Source of the DNA: Streptomyces sp. PsTaAH-137
GTDB taxonomy: Bacteria > Actinomycetota > Actinomycetes > Streptomycetales > Streptomycetaceae
Length of the DNA stretch: 64,000 bases
NCBI RefSeq assembly: GCF_003259365.1
Contig: NZ_QLLY01000004.1
Span: 529,533-593,532, forward strand
Direction: 5' to 3'
The notes under the pieces were generated by a model. The model searched no databases, was not told where the DNA came from, and saw only the letters and a program-made list of their open reading frames with translations. Shown piece after piece: positions 52,610 through 61,654 of the stretch. The position numbers and the translations under genes are program-made. Numbering within the stretch: the stretch's first letter is position 1; each line of letters opens with the position of its first letter.

Positions 52610-52765
52610 CTGCGTGACAACCGCGACGCACAACCGCGAACAACCGTGGACGTCAGCGGACCATCAGCGCAGGTGGCAGGCAGAGCAGGCCAGGGGCAGC
52701 GAGCCTCACGAGTTGCTTCGGGACGAAGAGGTCGTGCGTTCAGACGTTCGACCTGAGTCGCAGCT

Positions 52766-53353
52766 TCAAGGACGAGTCAGCCAGTAGCTGGCGCGCTGCC
52801 TTCGTCGTAGCCTCGGTCGCCGTGCGTCGTGGAGTTCGCGATCCTTCAGCGCCTTAACTAGTCGTTGATGCTCAGGTGCAGTTGCGAACTGGTTGATCTC
52901 TTGCAATGCGTACCAGGCTGCACGGGTCAAGAGAGGGTGCTGAAGACCGAGCGCAGCTACTACTTGTATCGCGGCCTTCTGCTCTGCAACGCCCACTGCG
53001 AACGTGCGTACAGTCGCGCCCTCAAGCACTCGGTCGATGCGCTGGAGAAGCTCGTGGTCAATCTGGCCGGCCACCTGCACCGCAAGGTCTTGCCGAATTC
53101 GTTCGATGAGAGGGCCGTCAGCGAGCAGGGCGGAGACTAGTGCGTCATCCAAGACGGACTCACCCCGCGCATGAGCTCGGGACATAATCGTCGTGAACGA
53201 GTCCGCGACCCGAGTGTCTGCTTCGACTCGAGATACGGTGGCCAGTCGCCTCTCCTCACGTGCCTTCGCTATGTACTGCACGCACGCAGCCACGAAGGCG
53301 CTCGTGATCGCGGCAGTTGCTGCGATGATCGCCGCTGTGATCGTAGGTGTCAC
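52766..53353 (-). CDS. Membrane-anchored hypothetical protein, AICE2 cargo
   Basis: This protein of about 195 aa has an N-terminal helix (TAAIIAATAAITSAFVAACV, residues about 5-24) that could be a membrane anchor. A long helical soluble domain and a basic tail (RRPRLRRRQRASYWLTRP) follow. The GTG at 53353 has GGAAGG upstream. It is convergent with the S1-like gene. Function unknown. Confidence 0.62.
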   Translation of the reverse strand: MTPTITAAIIAATAAITSAFVAACVQYIAKAREERRLATVSRVEADTRVADSFTTIMSRAHARGESVLDDALVSALLADGPLIERIRQDLAVQVAGQIDHELLQRIDRVLEGATVRTFAVGVAEQKAAIQVVAALGLQHPLLTRAAWYALQEINQFATAPEHQRLVKALKDRELHDARRPRLRRRQRASYWLTRP

Positions 53354-53466
53354 TTGGGAACCTTCCTGCTCTATGGGCACATCCTGAAACACCACTTGAG
53401 ATCACTTCAGGCGATCACCAGGACTGCCCAGCGGGCCACCCCGATCGCCGTCCCCACCGGACCCAT

Positions 53467-53494
53467 GCCGTACAGCGGCGAAGTACAGCAACCA
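53467..53494. repeat. Candidate arm-type site, right end of AICE2
   Basis: A 28-bp word with two GTACAGC heptamers, matching 40689-40716 except at one position. It lies 81 bp inside attR. Confidence 0.7.
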
Positions 53495-53575
53495 CAGCAA
53501 CCACATCCGTCGTTCAAAGCCTTCGACAGGACGTAGCGGGGCCTGTATGACCGCTAACGGCTGCTCTGCATTGAG

Positions 53576-53620
53576 CTACGGATCAGAAGGTTGCAGGTTC
53601 GAATCCTGCCGAGTGCACAC
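53576..53620 (+). repeat. attR core of AICE2 (45-bp direct repeat)
   Basis: Identical to 40600-40644; a tRNA-Arg fragment without the 5' half. Confidence 0.95.
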
Positions 53621-53624
53621 CGAC

Positions 53625-53656
53625 AAGAGGCCCCCGGAGAGATCCGGGGGCCTCTT
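53625..53656 (+). terminator. Native tRNA-Arg terminator, displaced by AICE2
   Basis: 14-bp stem AAGAGGCCCCCGGA (53625-53638) with its complement at 53643-53656, loop GAGA. Arms match the element-borne copy at 40649-40681. Confidence 0.88.
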
Positions 53657-53665
53657 GCGTTGGGC

Positions 53666-54547
53666 TCAGGCGGTGTGGGTCGCCAGGGCCTCGATGAGGG
53701 TCGGCCAGAGTTCGCGGGGGCGGTCGTGGCCCATGTCGGGGAGCAGGAGGAGGGTCGCGCCGGGGATCAGGGACGCGGTGCGGCGGCCTCCGCTGGGGTC
53801 GATCAGGGTGTCGTCCAGGCCGTGGATCACCAGGGTCGGGACCTTCAGGTCGCGCAGGGCGTCCGCGCGGGAGCCGCCGAGGATCATCGCGGCCAGCTGG
53901 CGGCCGGTGCCCGCCGGGTAGTGGGCGCGGTCGTAGGAGGCGGCGGCCAGTTCGCGCAGGGCCCTCGCGTCGCCGTAGCGCTTGGAGGCCCAGGTCAGTT
54001 CCTTCTCCGCCGCCGCGATGTACGCCTCGCGTTCGGCCGGCTTCGGGGCGGACACCACGGCCTGGGCCTCCGGGCTCGGGCGGCCGTACTCGCTCTCGCC
54101 GGTCGAGGACATCATCGACGTCAGGGTCAGGATCCGCTCGGGGTGGGAGACGGCCATCGTCTGGGCGATCATTCCGCCCATCGAGGAGCCGACCACATGG
54201 GCGCGGTCGATGCCCAGGGCGGTGAGCAGGTTCAGGCCGTCGTCGGCCATGTCGGTGAGGCGGTAGGGCGCCATCGCGAGGGCCGCGGGGATGTCTCCCG
54301 AGGTGACCGCCGCGATGAACGCGCCCGTGTCGACGGGGTGGTCGGCGAACTTGGTGGACAGGCCGCAGTCGCGGTTGTCGTAACGGATCACGTAGCGGCC
54401 GCGCTCCGCCAGCGCGCGGCAGAAGTCCTCGTGCCAGCCGAGCAGCTGTGCCCCGAAGCCCATCACGAGCAGGACAGGGGGGTCGGCGGGGTCGCCGAAG
54501 GTCTCGTACGCGAGGGAGACGTCGGGGGACACGGTGATGATCGGCAT
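53666..54547 (-). CDS. Alpha/beta hydrolase
   Basis: This 293-aa protein starts MPIITVSPDVSLAYETFGDP. Features: PVLLVMGFGAQLLGW (oxyanion region), RYDNRDCGLST, nucleophile Ser in VVGSSMGGMIAQ (about 114-125), Asp in LVIHGLDDTLIDP and His in LPDMGHDRP. It resembles aclacinomycin methylesterase-type hydrolases, but the substrate is unknown. It lies directly after the AICE2 attR. Confidence 0.9.
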   Translation of the reverse strand: MPIITVSPDVSLAYETFGDPADPPVLLVMGFGAQLLGWHEDFCRALAERGRYVIRYDNRDCGLSTKFADHPVDTGAFIAAVTSGDIPAALAMAPYRLTDMADDGLNLLTALGIDRAHVVGSSMGGMIAQTMAVSHPERILTLTSMMSSTGESEYGRPSPEAQAVVSAPKPAEREAYIAAAEKELTWASKRYGDARALRELAAASYDRAHYPAGTGRQLAAMILGGSRADALRDLKVPTLVIHGLDDTLIDPSGGRRTASLIPGATLLLLPDMGHDRPRELWPTLIEALATHTA

Positions 54548-54590
54548 ACGGGGAGCGTGGCACGGCCGGGGCGCCGGGCGCACCCGGGAT

Positions 54591-55031
54591 TCAGCTCAGT
54601 TGTTCGGCCAGGCCGACGATGATGCCCTCGGGGCCGCGGACGTAGGTGAGCAGGTAGCTGTCCTCGAAGCGGGCGATGCCGCCGAGGACTTCGGCGCCGT
54701 GCGGGCGCAGGCGGGCGACGGTGGATTCGAGGTCGTCGACGGCGAACATGACGCGGTGGGTGCCCAGGATGTTGTGCGGGCGGTCGCGCGGTTCGGGGGC
54801 GGTCGCCCGGGGGGTGCGGTACTTCGAGAGTTCGAGGCGGCTGTGGCCGTCGGGGGTGCGGAGCATCGCGATGTCGCAGTGGACGCCGTCGAGCCCGGTG
54901 CAGCGGTCGGCGACCGGGCCCTCGACCTCCGCCCTGCCCTCCAGTTCCATGCCGAGTTCCACGAAGAACGCGATGGCTGCGTCCATGTCCTCGACGACGA
55001 TGCCGACGTTGTCCATCCGCTGAATCGCCAT
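54591..55031 (-). CDS. VOC-superfamily (glyoxalase-like) protein
   Basis: This 146-aa protein has two beta-alpha-beta-beta-beta units: MDNVGIVVEDMDAAIAFFVELGMELEG and HRVMFAVDDLESTVARLRPHGAEVLG, with CDIAMLRTPDGHSRLEL between. Metal-dependent lyase, dioxygenase or binding roles are all possible. GGAGACC precedes the ATG. Confidence 0.88.
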   Translation of the reverse strand: MAIQRMDNVGIVVEDMDAAIAFFVELGMELEGRAEVEGPVADRCTGLDGVHCDIAMLRTPDGHSRLELSKYRTPRATAPEPRDRPHNILGTHRVMFAVDDLESTVARLRPHGAEVLGGIARFEDSYLLTYVRGPEGIIVGLAEQLS

Positions 55032-55130
55032 GCTGGTCTCCTTCGTCCGGATCCGGTTCACGACTGGGACGGAGCCGCCGGCGCGTTCTCGACATCCCCG
55101 GACTGTCGACCGTAGTGGCTGCGGAACGGG

Positions 55131-55505
55131 TCAGGCCGTGCCGCGCCGGACGGTGCTGATCGTGGCCGAGACCGCCGCCGTCGCGGCCAGGGAGCCGAGG
55201 GCGAGCAGGACGACGCCGACCATGAACAGGCCGCTGGCGTCGTCCGACCAGTCGTAGGCGGCGGCCACCGTCAGGCCGGCCGTGGTGCCGAGGGTCGCGG
55301 CCGCGATGTGGTGGCGGGAGGCCGACCAGTGGACCGCGGCCAGCAGGGTCAGGACCAGGCCGATCACCTGCCAGGCGGCGTACGGGCCGGTCGTCGAGCC
55401 GTCGGGGTGGACGTCGCGGTGCTGGTCCCAGCCGAGCCAGGCGGCCCATCCGGCGAGGGCCGTCACGGCCGGGACGAGGGTGGCGAGCAGGCGTTGTTCG
55501 TTCAT
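55131..55505 (-). CDS. Small integral membrane protein
   Basis: This 124-aa protein has four hydrophobic helices (LVPAVTALAGWAAWLG, AWQVIGLVLTLLAAVHW, HHIAAATLGTTAGLTVAA, LFMVGVVLLALGSLAATAA). No known family is recognised. It is 100 bp from the VOC gene and divergent from the DUF2797 gene. Confidence 0.75.
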   Translation of the reverse strand: MNEQRLLATLVPAVTALAGWAAWLGWDQHRDVHPDGSTTGPYAAWQVIGLVLTLLAAVHWSASRHHIAAATLGTTAGLTVAAAYDWSDDASGLFMVGVVLLALGSLAATAAVSATISTVRRGTA

Positions 55506-55619
55506 GTGGACGAGTCTCGCGCCGGGGCGTCCGGCCGGGCAGGGCGCGCGTACTCAGGTACGTACTCAGAAAACAGCAGGTGAGGGTGTGTTGTCAGTGG
55601 GGTGCGCCATCCTGGCCGT

Positions 55620-56498
55620 ATGACGTGGTGGTGCACCGGGATGCGATGGGGCGGGGGCGGGCCGGGCATGGGGTGGACGGGGGACGGGGGTGGAGAGCGG
55701 GAGAGCGCCGTGCGGTTCGGGGAGAGCGTGGCGTTCCGGGTCGCGGGGCCGCGGCGGTGTCTGGGCGTGTGGCGCGGCGGGCGGCGCAGCGCGTGTCCGG
55801 GGTGGGCCGCTGTGCCGGTGCGGGGGACCCGGGCGCAGTGCGCGGAGTGCGCGGGGATCGACCGGGCGCAGTCCGTGGCGGCCGACACGATCGCGGACGA
55901 CCCGCGGCCGTACCACGTGTATCTGGCGTGGTTCGGGGACGGATTGGTGAAGGTCGGGATCACGGGGGTGGGCAGAGGGAGCGCCCGGCTTCTCGAGCAG
56001 GGGGCCGTCGCGTACACGTGGCTGGGGCAGGGGCCGCTCATGGCGGCGCGGCGGGCCGAGGAGCTGCTGCGGGTGGCTCTCGGGGTGCCGGACCGGATTC
56101 CGTACGCGACCAAGCGGATCGTCCGGGGCGGTGTGGAGACGGAAAGGGGGCGGGCCGAGTTGGAGCGGGCGCACGCGGTCGCGGTGGGGCTCGACGGGTG
56201 GCCGGAGTCGCTGGCGCGGCTGCCGTGCGCGGTCGTCGGACATGAGGAGGTCTTCGGGCTCGGCGCGATCGGCGGGGTCGACGTCGTGGTGAGCGGTCTC
56301 GGCGAAGGGGCCGTGGTGGCGGGGCGCGTGGTGGCCGCCGCAGGGCCCGACCTGCATCTCGTCGAGTCCGGCGGGCGGCGGCTCGTCGTGGATACGCGGG
56401 TGCTGGCCGGGTGGCCGCTGGTGGGGGCCGGTGACGGGGAGGCCGGGGCGGGGTTCGAGGTGCGGGAGGTGCCCGCGGTGCAGAGCGGGCTGTTCTAG
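55620..56498 (+). CDS. DUF2797 family protein with GIY-YIG-like core
   Basis: This 292-aa protein starts MTWWCTGMRWG. It has Cys pairs (RRCLG, SACPG, AQCAECAG) that may bind zinc. The HVYLAWFGDGLVKVGITG segment (about 100-117) resembles the start of GIY-YIG nuclease folds. AARRAEELLRVALG and PYATKRIV follow. DUF2797 proteins are conserved but uncharacterised. Confidence 0.82.
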   Translation: MTWWCTGMRWGGGGPGMGWTGDGGGERESAVRFGESVAFRVAGPRRCLGVWRGGRRSACPGWAAVPVRGTRAQCAECAGIDRAQSVAADTIADDPRPYHVYLAWFGDGLVKVGITGVGRGSARLLEQGAVAYTWLGQGPLMAARRAEELLRVALGVPDRIPYATKRIVRGGVETERGRAELERAHAVAVGLDGWPESLARLPCAVVGHEEVFGLGAIGGVDVVVSGLGEGAVVAGRVVAAAGPDLHLVESGGRRLVVDTRVLAGWPLVGAGDGEAGAGFEVREVPAVQSGLF

Positions 56499-56552
56499 AC
56501 GACGGTCCAAAGGATGTGGACAGGGAGGAGGGGGCAGGGCGACTGTGGGGGA

Positions 56553-56906
56553 ATGAGTGATCACGCCGAGGCGCCCGCGGCGCCGTTGCCGGCCTTTGAA
56601 CTGCCGTACTACGTCGTGGTGTTCAGCTCCGTGCGGACCGCGGGGGATCAGGGGTACGGGGAGACCTCCGACCGGATGGACGCGCTGGTGCGGGAGGTGC
56701 CGGGGTATCTCGGGCACGAGTCCGCGCGGACGCCGGGCGGGCTCGGGATCACCGTCGGGTACTTCCGGGACGGCGCGGCCGTCGAGGAGTGGCGGTCCGT
56801 GGCGGAACACCGGGACGCGCAGCGGCAGGGGCGGGCCGAGTGGTACGAGAGCTACACGGTGCATGTCGCCAAGGTCGAGCGCAGCCACGGGTTCGTCCGT
56901 GAGTAG
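56553..56906 (+). CDS. Antibiotic biosynthesis monooxygenase (ABM)-like protein
   Basis: This 117-aa dimeric alpha-beta barrel-type protein has YYVVVFSSVRTAGDQGYGET, GYLGHESARTPGGLGITVGYF and VEEWRSVAEHRDAQRQGRAEWYESYTVHVAKVER. ABM proteins oxidise or bind small aromatic compounds. It overlaps the amidohydrolase gene by 8 bp. Confidence 0.85.
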   Translation: MSDHAEAPAAPLPAFELPYYVVVFSSVRTAGDQGYGETSDRMDALVREVPGYLGHESARTPGGLGITVGYFRDGAAVEEWRSVAEHRDAQRQGRAEWYESYTVHVAKVERSHGFVRE

Positions 56907-57816
56907 CCCCGGCGCCGGCGCGGGCAGCCGTCCCGGCCCGGCGGAGGCGGAGGCCGAGCTGGTCGCCGCGTTCCGTGCGCGGCACGGGCTGCCCGGGCTC
57001 GTCGACGTGCACACGCACTTCATGCCCGAGCGCGTGCTGCGCAAGGTGTGGGCGTACTTCGACGCGGCCGGGCCGCTGGTCGGGGGCGAGTGGCCGATCA
57101 CGTACCGGGAGGAGGAGGACCGGCGGGTCGCGCGGATGCGGGAGTTCGGGGTCGTCGCCTTCACCTCGATGCTGTATCCGCACAAGGCGGGGATGGCCGA
57201 GTGGCTGAACGAGTGGGCGGCCGGTTTCGCGCGGCGCACGGAGGGCTGCCTGCGGACCGCGACCTTCTTCCCCGAGCCGGGGGTGGAGGGGTACGTGCGG
57301 TCGGCGATCGAGGGCGGGACGCGGATCTTCAAGGCGCACGTCCAGGTCGGGGCGTACGACCCCGCCGATCCGCTGCTCGACCCGGTGTGGGGCCTGCTGG
57401 CCGAGGCCGGGGTGCCCGTCGTGACGCACTGCGGGTCGGGCCCCGCGCCCGGCAAGCACACCGGGCCGGGACCGATGGCCCGGGTGCTCGAACGCCATCC
57501 CCGGCTGCCGCTCGTCGTGGCGCACATGGGGATGCCCGAGTACACGGAGTTCCTGGATCTCGCCGAGCGGTACCGGGAGGTGCGGCTCGACACGACGATG
57601 GCGTTCACGGACTTCGTCGAGCGGCAGGCGCCGTTCCCCGCGCGGGAGCTGGGGCGGCTCGTCGAGCTCGGGGACCGGGTGCTGCTCGGCAGCGACTTCC
57701 CCAACATTCCGTACCCGTACGTGCATCAGCTGGAGGCGGTCGAGCGGCTCGGTCTCGGGTCGGAGTGGGTGCGGGCGGTCTGCCACGACAACGGTGCCGA
57801 GCTGTTCCTGCGATAG
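56899..57816 (+). CDS. Amidohydrolase 2 family metal-dependent hydrolase
   Basis: This 305-aa TIM barrel enzyme starts at GTG 56899 within the ABM gene. Metal-site motifs: VDVHTHF (HxH, about 34-40), THCGSG, VAHMGMPEY and LLGSDFPNIPYPY. It resembles ACMSD-type decarboxylases and hydrolases. Coupled translation with the ABM-like protein suggests a common pathway. Confidence 0.87.
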   Translation: MSSPGAGAGSRPGPAEAEAELVAAFRARHGLPGLVDVHTHFMPERVLRKVWAYFDAAGPLVGGEWPITYREEEDRRVARMREFGVVAFTSMLYPHKAGMAEWLNEWAAGFARRTEGCLRTATFFPEPGVEGYVRSAIEGGTRIFKAHVQVGAYDPADPLLDPVWGLLAEAGVPVVTHCGSGPAPGKHTGPGPMARVLERHPRLPLVVAHMGMPEYTEFLDLAERYREVRLDTTMAFTDFVERQAPFPARELGRLVELGDRVLLGSDFPNIPYPYVHQLEAVERLGLGSEWVRAVCHDNGAELFLR

Positions 57817-57912
57817 CCCGAACACCGGTTCCTGAGAGGCGGCTGTGCGTTTCTCAGGGTATTCACAGGTAAGCAAAAGGGTGCTCTCAGAGGGCCACCG
57901 CATGGTTGAAAC

Positions 57913-58662
57913 ATGACCGCGACCTCGCCCCAGGGGCGTACCGAACTGCTGAGGCCGGACGGGAGCCCCGTCCGGGTGCTTGTCGTGGACGACGAGCAGT
58001 CGATCACCGAGCTGTTGTCCATGGCCCTGCGCTACGAAGGCTGGCAGATCAGGACCGCCGGCGACGGTGCCGGAGCCGTGCAGACCGCGCGGGAGTTCCG
58101 GCCCGACGCCGTCGTGCTCGACATGATGCTGCCGGACATGGACGGACTGAGCGTGCTCGGGCGGCTCCGCCGTGAGCTGCCGGACGTCCCCGTGCTCTTC
58201 CTGACCGCCAAGGACGCCGTCGAGGACCGGATCGCCGGGCTGACGGCGGGCGGCGACGACTACGTCACCAAGCCGTTCAGCCTGGAGGAGGTCGTCGCGC
58301 GGCTGCGCGGACTGATCCGGCGCACCGGCGCCGCCGACCGCCGCAGCGACTCCGTGCTCGTGGTCGGCGACCTGATGCTCGACGAGGACAGCCACGAGGT
58401 GTCGCGCAGCGGCGCCAACATCCATCTGACCGCCACCGAGTTCGAGCTGCTGCGCTTCCTCATGCGCAACCCGCGGCGCGTGCTCAGCAAGGCCCAGATA
58501 CTGGACCGGGTGTGGTCCTACGACTTCGGCGGCCAGGCCAACGTCGTCGAGCTGTACATCTCCTACCTCCGGCGGAAGATCGACGCCGGCCGTGAGCCGA
58601 TGATCCACACGCGGCGGGGCGCCGGGTATCTGATCAAGCCTGCCGCGACGACGGTGTCGTGA
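57913..58662 (+). CDS. OmpR-family response regulator
   Basis: This 249-aa regulator has a receiver (VRVLVVDDEQSITELLSMAL; phospho-Asp in VVLDMMLPDMDG near residue 69; Lys in YVTKPFS) and a winged HTH (TATEFELLRFLMRNPRRVLS ... VVELYISYLRRKID). It overlaps the sensor kinase gene by 4 bp. Neighbouring glycosyltransferases are likely targets by co-location, not proof. Confidence 0.93.
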   Translation: MTATSPQGRTELLRPDGSPVRVLVVDDEQSITELLSMALRYEGWQIRTAGDGAGAVQTAREFRPDAVVLDMMLPDMDGLSVLGRLRRELPDVPVLFLTAKDAVEDRIAGLTAGGDDYVTKPFSLEEVVARLRGLIRRTGAADRRSDSVLVVGDLMLDEDSHEVSRSGANIHLTATEFELLRFLMRNPRRVLSKAQILDRVWSYDFGGQANVVELYISYLRRKIDAGREPMIHTRRGAGYLIKPAATTVS

Positions 58663-60242
58663 AGCGTTGGCGGACGCGGCCGCAGACGCTGCGGACCCGG
58701 CTCGTGGTGTCGGCGATCGCGCTGATCGCGGTCGTCGCCGCCGTCATCGGGACCGTCACCACGGTGGCGGTCAGCAGCTCGCTCTACGACCGGCTGGACA
58801 CCGATCTCGGCTCGATCGCCAAGCGGGCCGAGGGGCAGCCGGATGACCCGGACCTGAGAAAGCCGCAGACCCAGCCGCCCGGCAGCCAGAGCGTCGACCA
58901 GAAGCTGCGCTTCGTGGTCGGCGGCGGATCGCCGAAGGACACGGTCGGTGCCGTCATCTCAGACGGGCAAGCCACCAAGTCTGTTCGAGGAAAGGGCGGT
59001 TGGGACACCGCATCCCTCACCGCCGGGCAGAAGAGTGAGCTGGCGTCCGTGCCCGACGACGGCGACATCCACAGCGTCGATCTGACGGACCTCGGCACCT
59101 ATCGGGTGAAGACGGTGCACAGCGCCGACGGGGACACCATCGCCGTCGGCATACCGGCCGCCCAGGTCCAGGACACCGTGCAGACCCTGATCCTCGTCGA
59201 GCTGTCGGTCACCTTCGCCGGGCTCGTCGCGGCCGGGATCGCCGGTGCCGTCATGGTCGGCGTCAACCTGCGGCCCCTGCGCCGGGTCGCCGCCACGGCC
59301 ACCCGGGTCTCCGAACTCCCCCTGCACACTGGCGAGGTCACCCTCTACGAACGGGTGCCCGACGCCGAGGCCGACCCCAGGACCGAGGTCGGCCAGGTCG
59401 GCGCCGCCCTCAACCGCATGCTCGACCACATCCACGGCGCCCTGCACGCACGCCAGCAGAGCGAGATGCGGGTCCGGCAGTTCGTCGCGGACGCCAGCCA
59501 TGAACTGCGTACGCCACTGGCCTCCATCCGCGGCTACGCCGAACTGACCCGCCGCGGCCGCGAGCAGGTCGGCCCCGACACCCGGCACGCGCTCACCCGG
59601 ATCGAGTCCGAGGCGCACCGCATGTCCGGCCTGGTCGAGGATCTGCTGCTGCTCGCGCGGCTCGACGCCGGGCGGCCGCTCTCGTACGAGCCGACCGACC
59701 TGTCCCCGCTGGTCATCGACGTGCTGAGCGACGCCCGCGCGGCCGGGCAGGACCACAAGTGGCGGCTCGAACTGCCCGACGAGCCCGCGCTGGTGCTCGC
59801 CGACTCCGCGCGCCTGCAACAGGTCCTCGTCAATCTCCTCGCCAACGCGCGGACCCACACCCCGCCCGGCACCACCGTCACCGCGCGCGTGCACCGGCAC
59901 GGGCCCTGGGTCTGCGTCGACGTCCGGGACGACGGTCCCGGCATCCCCGCGGAGTTGCTGCCGCACGTGTTCGAACGGTTCGCCCGGGGGGACTCCTCCC
60001 GGTCGCGCAAGGCCGGGTCCACGGGGCTCGGGCTCGCCATCGTGCAGGCGGTCGCGGCCGCCCACGGCGGAGCCGTGACCGTGGACAGCGGGCCGGGCCG
60101 GACCGTGTTCACCGTGCATCTGCCGGCCTACGACGAGCCGGTCAGCGCGCTGCCCGCGGGCGCCGACGCGCTCTTCACGCACGCAACGGTCGGCGCACAG
60201 CCGGACTCACAGGCAGCCCAAAGGTCCACCACACAGCGCTAA
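58659..60242 (+). CDS. Membrane sensor histidine kinase
   Basis: This 527-aa kinase has one N-terminal helix (LVVSAIALIAVVAAVIGTV), an extracytoplasmic domain (about 45-165), a second helix (about 172-195), HAMP, HisKA with the phospho-His in ASHELRTPLASIRGYAEL (about 280), and HATPase (NLLANARTHTPPG, VRDDGPGIP, GSTGLGLAIVQAV). It is the partner of the adjacent response regulator. Confidence 0.93.
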   Translation: MKRWRTRPQTLRTRLVVSAIALIAVVAAVIGTVTTVAVSSSLYDRLDTDLGSIAKRAEGQPDDPDLRKPQTQPPGSQSVDQKLRFVVGGGSPKDTVGAVISDGQATKSVRGKGGWDTASLTAGQKSELASVPDDGDIHSVDLTDLGTYRVKTVHSADGDTIAVGIPAAQVQDTVQTLILVELSVTFAGLVAAGIAGAVMVGVNLRPLRRVAATATRVSELPLHTGEVTLYERVPDAEADPRTEVGQVGAALNRMLDHIHGALHARQQSEMRVRQFVADASHELRTPLASIRGYAELTRRGREQVGPDTRHALTRIESEAHRMSGLVEDLLLLARLDAGRPLSYEPTDLSPLVIDVLSDARAAGQDHKWRLELPDEPALVLADSARLQQVLVNLLANARTHTPPGTTVTARVHRHGPWVCVDVRDDGPGIPAELLPHVFERFARGDSSRSRKAGSTGLGLAIVQAVAAAHGGAVTVDSGPGRTVFTVHLPAYDEPVSALPAGADALFTHATVGAQPDSQAAQRSTTQR

Positions 60243-60268
60243 CAGCGGAGTTGGCGAGTGTCAATGGC

Positions 60269-61654
60269 ATGCGAACCGACTCTTCTCCGGGCATCGACCC
60301 CACCGCCGCGAACCTCGGCGCGCTGCCTGCGCGGGAGCACCTGCCCGTGGGCAGCGGCCTCGGCAACGTGCCCGTGCTGGACGTCGTCATTCCGGTCTAC
60401 AACGAGGAGACGGACCTCGGTGAGTGCGTGCACAGACTCCACGCCCACCTCGTCCGCACCTTCCCCTACCGCTTCCGCGTCACGATCGCGGACAACGCCT
60501 CCACCGACACCACCCCGCAGGTGGCCCACCGGCTCACCGCCGAACTCCAGGGCGTCCGCTACTTCCGCCTCGAACAGAAGGGCCGCGGGCGCGCCCTGCG
60601 CACCGTGTGGTCCGCGTCCGACGCACCGGTCCTCGCCTACATGGACGTGGACCTCTCCACCGACCTGAACGCGCTGCTGCCCCTGGTCGCCCCGCTCATC
60701 TCCGGCCACTCGGACCTGGCGATCGGCTCCCGGCTCGCCCGCTCCTCGCGGGTGGTGCGCGGCCCCAAGCGGGAGTTCATCTCGCGGGCCTACAACATGA
60801 TCCTGCGGGGCTCTCTACAGGCACGTTTCTCCGACGCGCAGTGCGGCTTCAAGGCGATCCGGCGCGATGTCGCGCAGGTGCTGCTGCCGCTGGTCGAGGA
60901 CACCGGCTGGTTCTTCGACACCGAGATGCTGGTGCTCGCCGAGCGCGCCGGTCTTCGCATCCACGAGGTGCCGGTCGACTGGGTCGACGACCCGAACTCG
61001 ACCGTGCACATCGTGAAGACGGCGACCGACGACCTGAAGGGCGTGTGGCGGGTGGGCAAGGCGCTCGCCTCCGGCTCCCTGCCGCTGGACCGGCTCGCCC
61101 GTCCGTTCGGCGACGACCCGCGCGACCGCCGGCTCCCCGGTGTGCCGAAGGGGCTCGCGCGGCAGCTGGTCGGGTTCTGCGTCGTCGGCGCGCTCTCGAC
61201 GCTGTTCTACCTGCTGCTGTACTCCGGCTTCCGCACGTTCTCCGGGGCGCAGATCGCCAACGCGCTCGCCCTGCTGGTGTCGGCCTTCGCCAACACCGCG
61301 GCCAACCGGCGCCTCACCTTCGGGGTGCGCGGCCGCGACAAGGCCGTCCGCCACCAGGCGCAGGGGCTCGTCGTCTTCGGCATCGGGCTCGCGCTGACCA
61401 GCGGATCGCTGGCCGCCCTGAACGCCGCGACCGGCGATCCCGCGCACGCCACCGAACTGGCCGTGCTCATCGCGGCCAACCTCGCGGCGACCGTGCTGCG
61501 CTTCCTGCTCTTCCGGGCCTGGGTCTTCCCCTCCGAACCGGCCCCGGCACCGACCGTCTCCACTCCTACCGTCTCCACTCCTACCGTCTCCACTCCTCAG
61601 GCTCTGCGGGTCGGTCCGTACGACCCCTGCCCCGATCCCAGGGACCAGCGATGA
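60269..61654 (+). CDS. GT2 glycosyltransferase fused to GtrA-like membrane domain
   Basis: This 461-aa protein has a DPM/GT2-type catalytic domain (VLDVVIPVYNEETDLGECV, ADNASTDTT, YMDVDLSTD with the DxD, about residues 30-250). A GtrA-like 4-helix domain follows (about 290-425). It likely makes polyprenyl-phosphate sugar and moves it across the membrane. Three tandem PTVST repeats lie near the end. The ATG at 60269 has a weak ribosome site; TTG at 60251 with CGGAG is an alternative. Its stop overlaps the next start (ATGA). Confidence 0.87.
   Translation: MRTDSSPGIDPTAANLGALPAREHLPVGSGLGNVPVLDVVIPVYNEETDLGECVHRLHAHLVRTFPYRFRVTIADNASTDTTPQVAHRLTAELQGVRYFRLEQKGRGRALRTVWSASDAPVLAYMDVDLSTDLNALLPLVAPLISGHSDLAIGSRLARSSRVVRGPKREFISRAYNMILRGSLQARFSDAQCGFKAIRRDVAQVLLPLVEDTGWFFDTEMLVLAERAGLRIHEVPVDWVDDPNSTVHIVKTATDDLKGVWRVGKALASGSLPLDRLARPFGDDPRDRRLPGVPKGLARQLVGFCVVGALSTLFYLLLYSGFRTFSGAQIANALALLVSAFANTAANRRLTFGVRGRDKAVRHQAQGLVVFGIGLALTSGSLAALNAATGDPAHATELAVLIAANLAATVLRFLLFRAWVFPSEPAPAPTVSTPTVSTPTVSTPQALRVGPYDPCPDPRDQR

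Larger units (their letters stand above)
40600..53620. mobile_element. AICE2: pSAM2-like (RepSA type) integrative and conjugative element in tRNA-Arg(ACG)
   Basis: A 45-bp identical direct repeat bounds about 13 kb. The left copy completes tRNA-Arg(ACG); the right copy is a fragment. Inside are int and xis, a RepSA-type initiator, C5-methyltransferase, GGDEF protein, several tiny transfer/spread proteins, an FtsK-like translocase, a SCO3933-like regulator, and divergent GntR-GNAT. Cargo of lower GC lies toward the right end. Gene content is that of a complete AICE of the RepSA class. Confidence 0.93.

Noticed and set aside
53576..53620. Second tRNA-Arg gene
   Set aside because: Lacks the 5' half; it is the AICE2 attR.
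61553..61600. Tandem 15-bp repeat as a regulatory element
   Set aside because: It lies in frame within the GT2-GtrA gene and encodes PTVST repeats in a linker; coding low complexity explains it.
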